A DNA stretch of 64,000 nt from Chitinophagales bacterium (GTDB lineage: Bacteria; Bacteroidota; Bacteroidia; Chitinophagales; Chitinophagaceae): NCBI GenBank assembly GCA_017303335.1, contig JAFLBK010000001.1:625001-689000 (forward strand). The letters run 5' to 3'. Shown here piece after piece: positions 62,269 to 64,000 of the stretch. Each line of letters starts with the position of its first letter. The first letter of the stretch is position 1. Below the pieces are notes generated by a model. That model made no database searches. It was not told the DNA's origin and saw nothing but the letters and a program-made list of their open reading frames with translations. The position numbers were made by a program, and so were the translations under genes.

Positions 62269-64000
62269 ATGCTACGAACGCTAAAACAGGCTGCTCTCTG
62301 GGCAGTGGTATTGATGGCCGGACTGACCGTCCAGGCACAGAAAAAAGACCTGGGCAACGACCAGTACTTCAAATCCAATTTCAAAGGCATTACGCAGGCC
62401 CTGCCTACGGTAAACCGCTGGATCGACGACAGTCACCTGCTGCTGCGCCGCGATGGAAAGAACTATGTGATCGACTGCAAGACCGGCACCGAGACCGAAG
62501 CCACAGAAGCCGACATGAAGGTGGAGCCCAAACCCGATAAAACAACAGCCTATCTTAAAGCGGGCGATGTATATGCAAAATTCGGCGGAACCGAGATGCA
62601 GTTAACGAGCGACAAAAGCAAAAAAGCGAACCCAACCGTAAGTCCGGATGGTAACTATGTAGCCTATACCAAAGACAATGATCTCTATTCGTATAACCTT
62701 GCCGCTAAAAAAGAAACAAGGCTTACCAGCGATGGAAGCGAAACCATTCTGAATGGCTATGCCAGCTGGGTGTACATGGAAGAGATCCTCGGGCGGCAAA
62801 CGCAATACCGTGCTTTCTGGTGGAGCCCCGACAGCAAGCACATCGCATTCTTCCACAGCGATGAATCACAGGTTCCGGTATTCACCATTACCGATGCGCC
62901 CGGACTGCACGGCGTAGTGGAAAAAGAAAGATATCCGAAAGTGGGCGACCCCAACCCGGAAGTAAAAGTAGGTGTGGTAAAGCCCGATGGCGGAAACCTG
63001 GTTTGGGCCGATTTCAACCCGAAAGATGATCAGTATTTCGGCTTGCCGTACTGGATGCCCGACGGAAGCTCCCTGCTGGTTCAATGGATGAATCGCCTGC
63101 AGGATAACCTTATCATTTATGAAGTGAGCACCACCAACGGAAGCAAACGGGAATTCTACAACGAAAAACAAAAGACCTGGGTTGACCTCGATGACGGCGG
63201 CGACCGCATTCATTTCATGGAGAACAATACCGGCTTCATTCTCTTCAGCGACGCCACCGGCTGGAAGCACATGTATTTCTATGACATGAAAGGGAAACTG
63301 GTGAACGCGATCACCTCCGGCAAATTCACCGTAACCGATCTTACGTACGTGGATGAGAAAAAGGGCATCGTTTACTTCATGGCACGCAGCCTCGAAAACA
63401 CGGCCCGTAACGATTTCTACCGGGTAAACATCAACGGAAAGAACATGGAGCGCCTGACGATGGGCGAGTACAATAACAACATCAATCTTTCCCCGGGCGG
63501 CTCTTATTTTGTTACAACCTATTCCAATGCATCCACGCCGCCCCGGATGACGCTTATCAGCAGCAAGCGGAAGATCGTAAAAGAACTCGGCGACAGCAAA
63601 GGACCCGAATTCGATAACTATAACATCGCCAAAACAGAACTCGTTCGGGTAAAGAGCGACGACGGCCTGTACGACCTGCCGATGAAAGTGACCTGGCCCC
63701 TGAATATGGATAAAACCAAAAAATACCCGGTGCTGATTTCAATCTACGGTGGCCCCAATGCCGGAACCGTAATGGATACCTGGAGCCTGGGCGGCAACCA
63801 GCAGTGGTACGCCAAAGAAGGCCTTATACAGGTTTCGATGGACCACCGGGCCAGCGGACACTTCGGCAAAGAAGGCGTGAACTACATGTATCACAACCTT
63901 GGCTACTGGGAAATGAAAGATTACAGCACGATGGTGAAATGGCTGATCGCCAATGGCAATGCCGATCCCGCGAAGATCTGTATCACCGGCTTCAGTTACG
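62269..64000 (+). CDS. S9 family peptidase, DPP-IV type (3' partial)
   Basis: The frame starts at the ATG at 62269 with a signal peptide (MLRTLKQAALWAVVLMAGL) and is open to the window end; 577 residues are visible. A beta-propeller N-terminal domain contains SWVYMEEILGRQTQYRAFWWSPDS, whose Glu-Glu pair matches the substrate-amine anchor of DPP-IV. The alpha/beta hydrolase domain begins near residue 460 (KKYPVLISIYGGPNA). The window ends in GFSY, the start of the GxSYGG nucleophile motif, so the catalytic Asp and His lie beyond. Predicted periplasmic dipeptidyl peptidase. Confidence 0.92.
   Translation, partial: MLRTLKQAALWAVVLMAGLTVQAQKKDLGNDQYFKSNFKGITQALPTVNRWIDDSHLLLRRDGKNYVIDCKTGTETEATEADMKVEPKPDKTTAYLKAGDVYAKFGGTEMQLTSDKSKKANPTVSPDGNYVAYTKDNDLYSYNLAAKKETRLTSDGSETILNGYASWVYMEEILGRQTQYRAFWWSPDSKHIAFFHSDESQVPVFTITDAPGLHGVVEKERYPKVGDPNPEVKVGVVKPDGGNLVWADFNPKDDQYFGLPYWMPDGSSLLVQWMNRLQDNLIIYEVSTTNGSKREFYNEKQKTWVDLDDGGDRIHFMENNTGFILFSDATGWKHMYFYDMKGKLVNAITSGKFTVTDLTYVDEKKGIVYFMARSLENTARNDFYRVNINGKNMERLTMGEYNNNINLSPGGSYFVTTYSNASTPPRMTLISSKRKIVKELGDSKGPEFDNYNIAKTELVRVKSDDGLYDLPMKVTWPLNMDKTKKYPVLISIYGGPNAGTVMDTWSLGGNQQWYAKEGLIQVSMDHRASGHFGKEGVNYMYHNLGYWEMKDYSTMVKWLIANGNADPAKICITGFSY

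Overview
The window reads as a chromosomal segment of a Bacteroidota bacterium, most likely Chitinophagaceae or a close relative. Secreted proteins end in type IX secretion (T9SS) sorting domains. Several promoters fit the Bacteroidota -33/-7 pattern (TTTG or TTG, then TAnnTTTG). There is an UpxY-type NusG paralogue, a LytS/LytTR pair, and Bacteroidota-typical families such as DUF2911, DUF4197 and TIGR02757. The taxonomic call is inference; no rRNA or tRNA gene was seen.

Layout. Positions 1-8212 (+) hold three secreted proteins: the 3' part of a large beta-helix protein with 14 PKD repeats, and two PIG-L/LmbE deacetylase-like paralogues, one of which has lost its first metal-binding His. Positions 42793 down to 8291 (-) are a 34.5 kb block of about 30 tightly packed genes for an exported polysaccharide. 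It runs from export and co-polymerase genes (Wza, Wzc), the UpxY antiterminator and GDP-fucose synthesis (Gmd, Fcl), through flippase, polymerase, four GT4 glycosyltransferases and a carbamoylation trio, to a Dlt-like aminoacylation cassette and a sugar-modifying module. It ends with WecG, WecB and the WcaJ-type initiating transferase. Positions 43195-54082 hold an SdpR/SdpI repressor-immunity pair and mostly housekeeping or conserved genes (ACP phosphodiesterase, two DUF2911 proteins, asparagine synthetase, a transsulfuration enzyme, TIGR02757, a fatty-acid hydroxylase, fumarylacetoacetase, a flavin reductase). Positions 54086-57117 (-) are a LytTR regulator and its LytS kinase; 57488-59745 (+) are four small secreted unknowns, one with a caspase/CHAT-like His/Cys pair. 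A DUF4197 lipoprotein, lysS and the start of a DPP-IV-type S9 peptidase close the window.

How the parts work together. WcaJ loads the first sugar on undecaprenyl phosphate. WecB/WecG supply and transfer a ManNAc-type residue, and Gmd/Fcl supply GDP-fucose. The GT4 enzymes extend the repeat unit, Wzx flips it, a Wzy-like protein polymerises it, and Wzc/Wza control length and export. The most unusual part is 17448-25382: an AsnB, a DltA-like amino-acid ligase, a formyltransferase, two carrier proteins, a GNAT, an MBOAT and an SGNH protein. All four Dlt functions are present with extra amino-acid-tailoring enzymes inserted. I infer that it puts a tailored, perhaps amidated and N-formylated or N-acylated, amino acid on the polysaccharide. 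A terminator-like hairpin inside the block (34019-34073), together with UpxY, suggests the block is controlled by processive antitermination.
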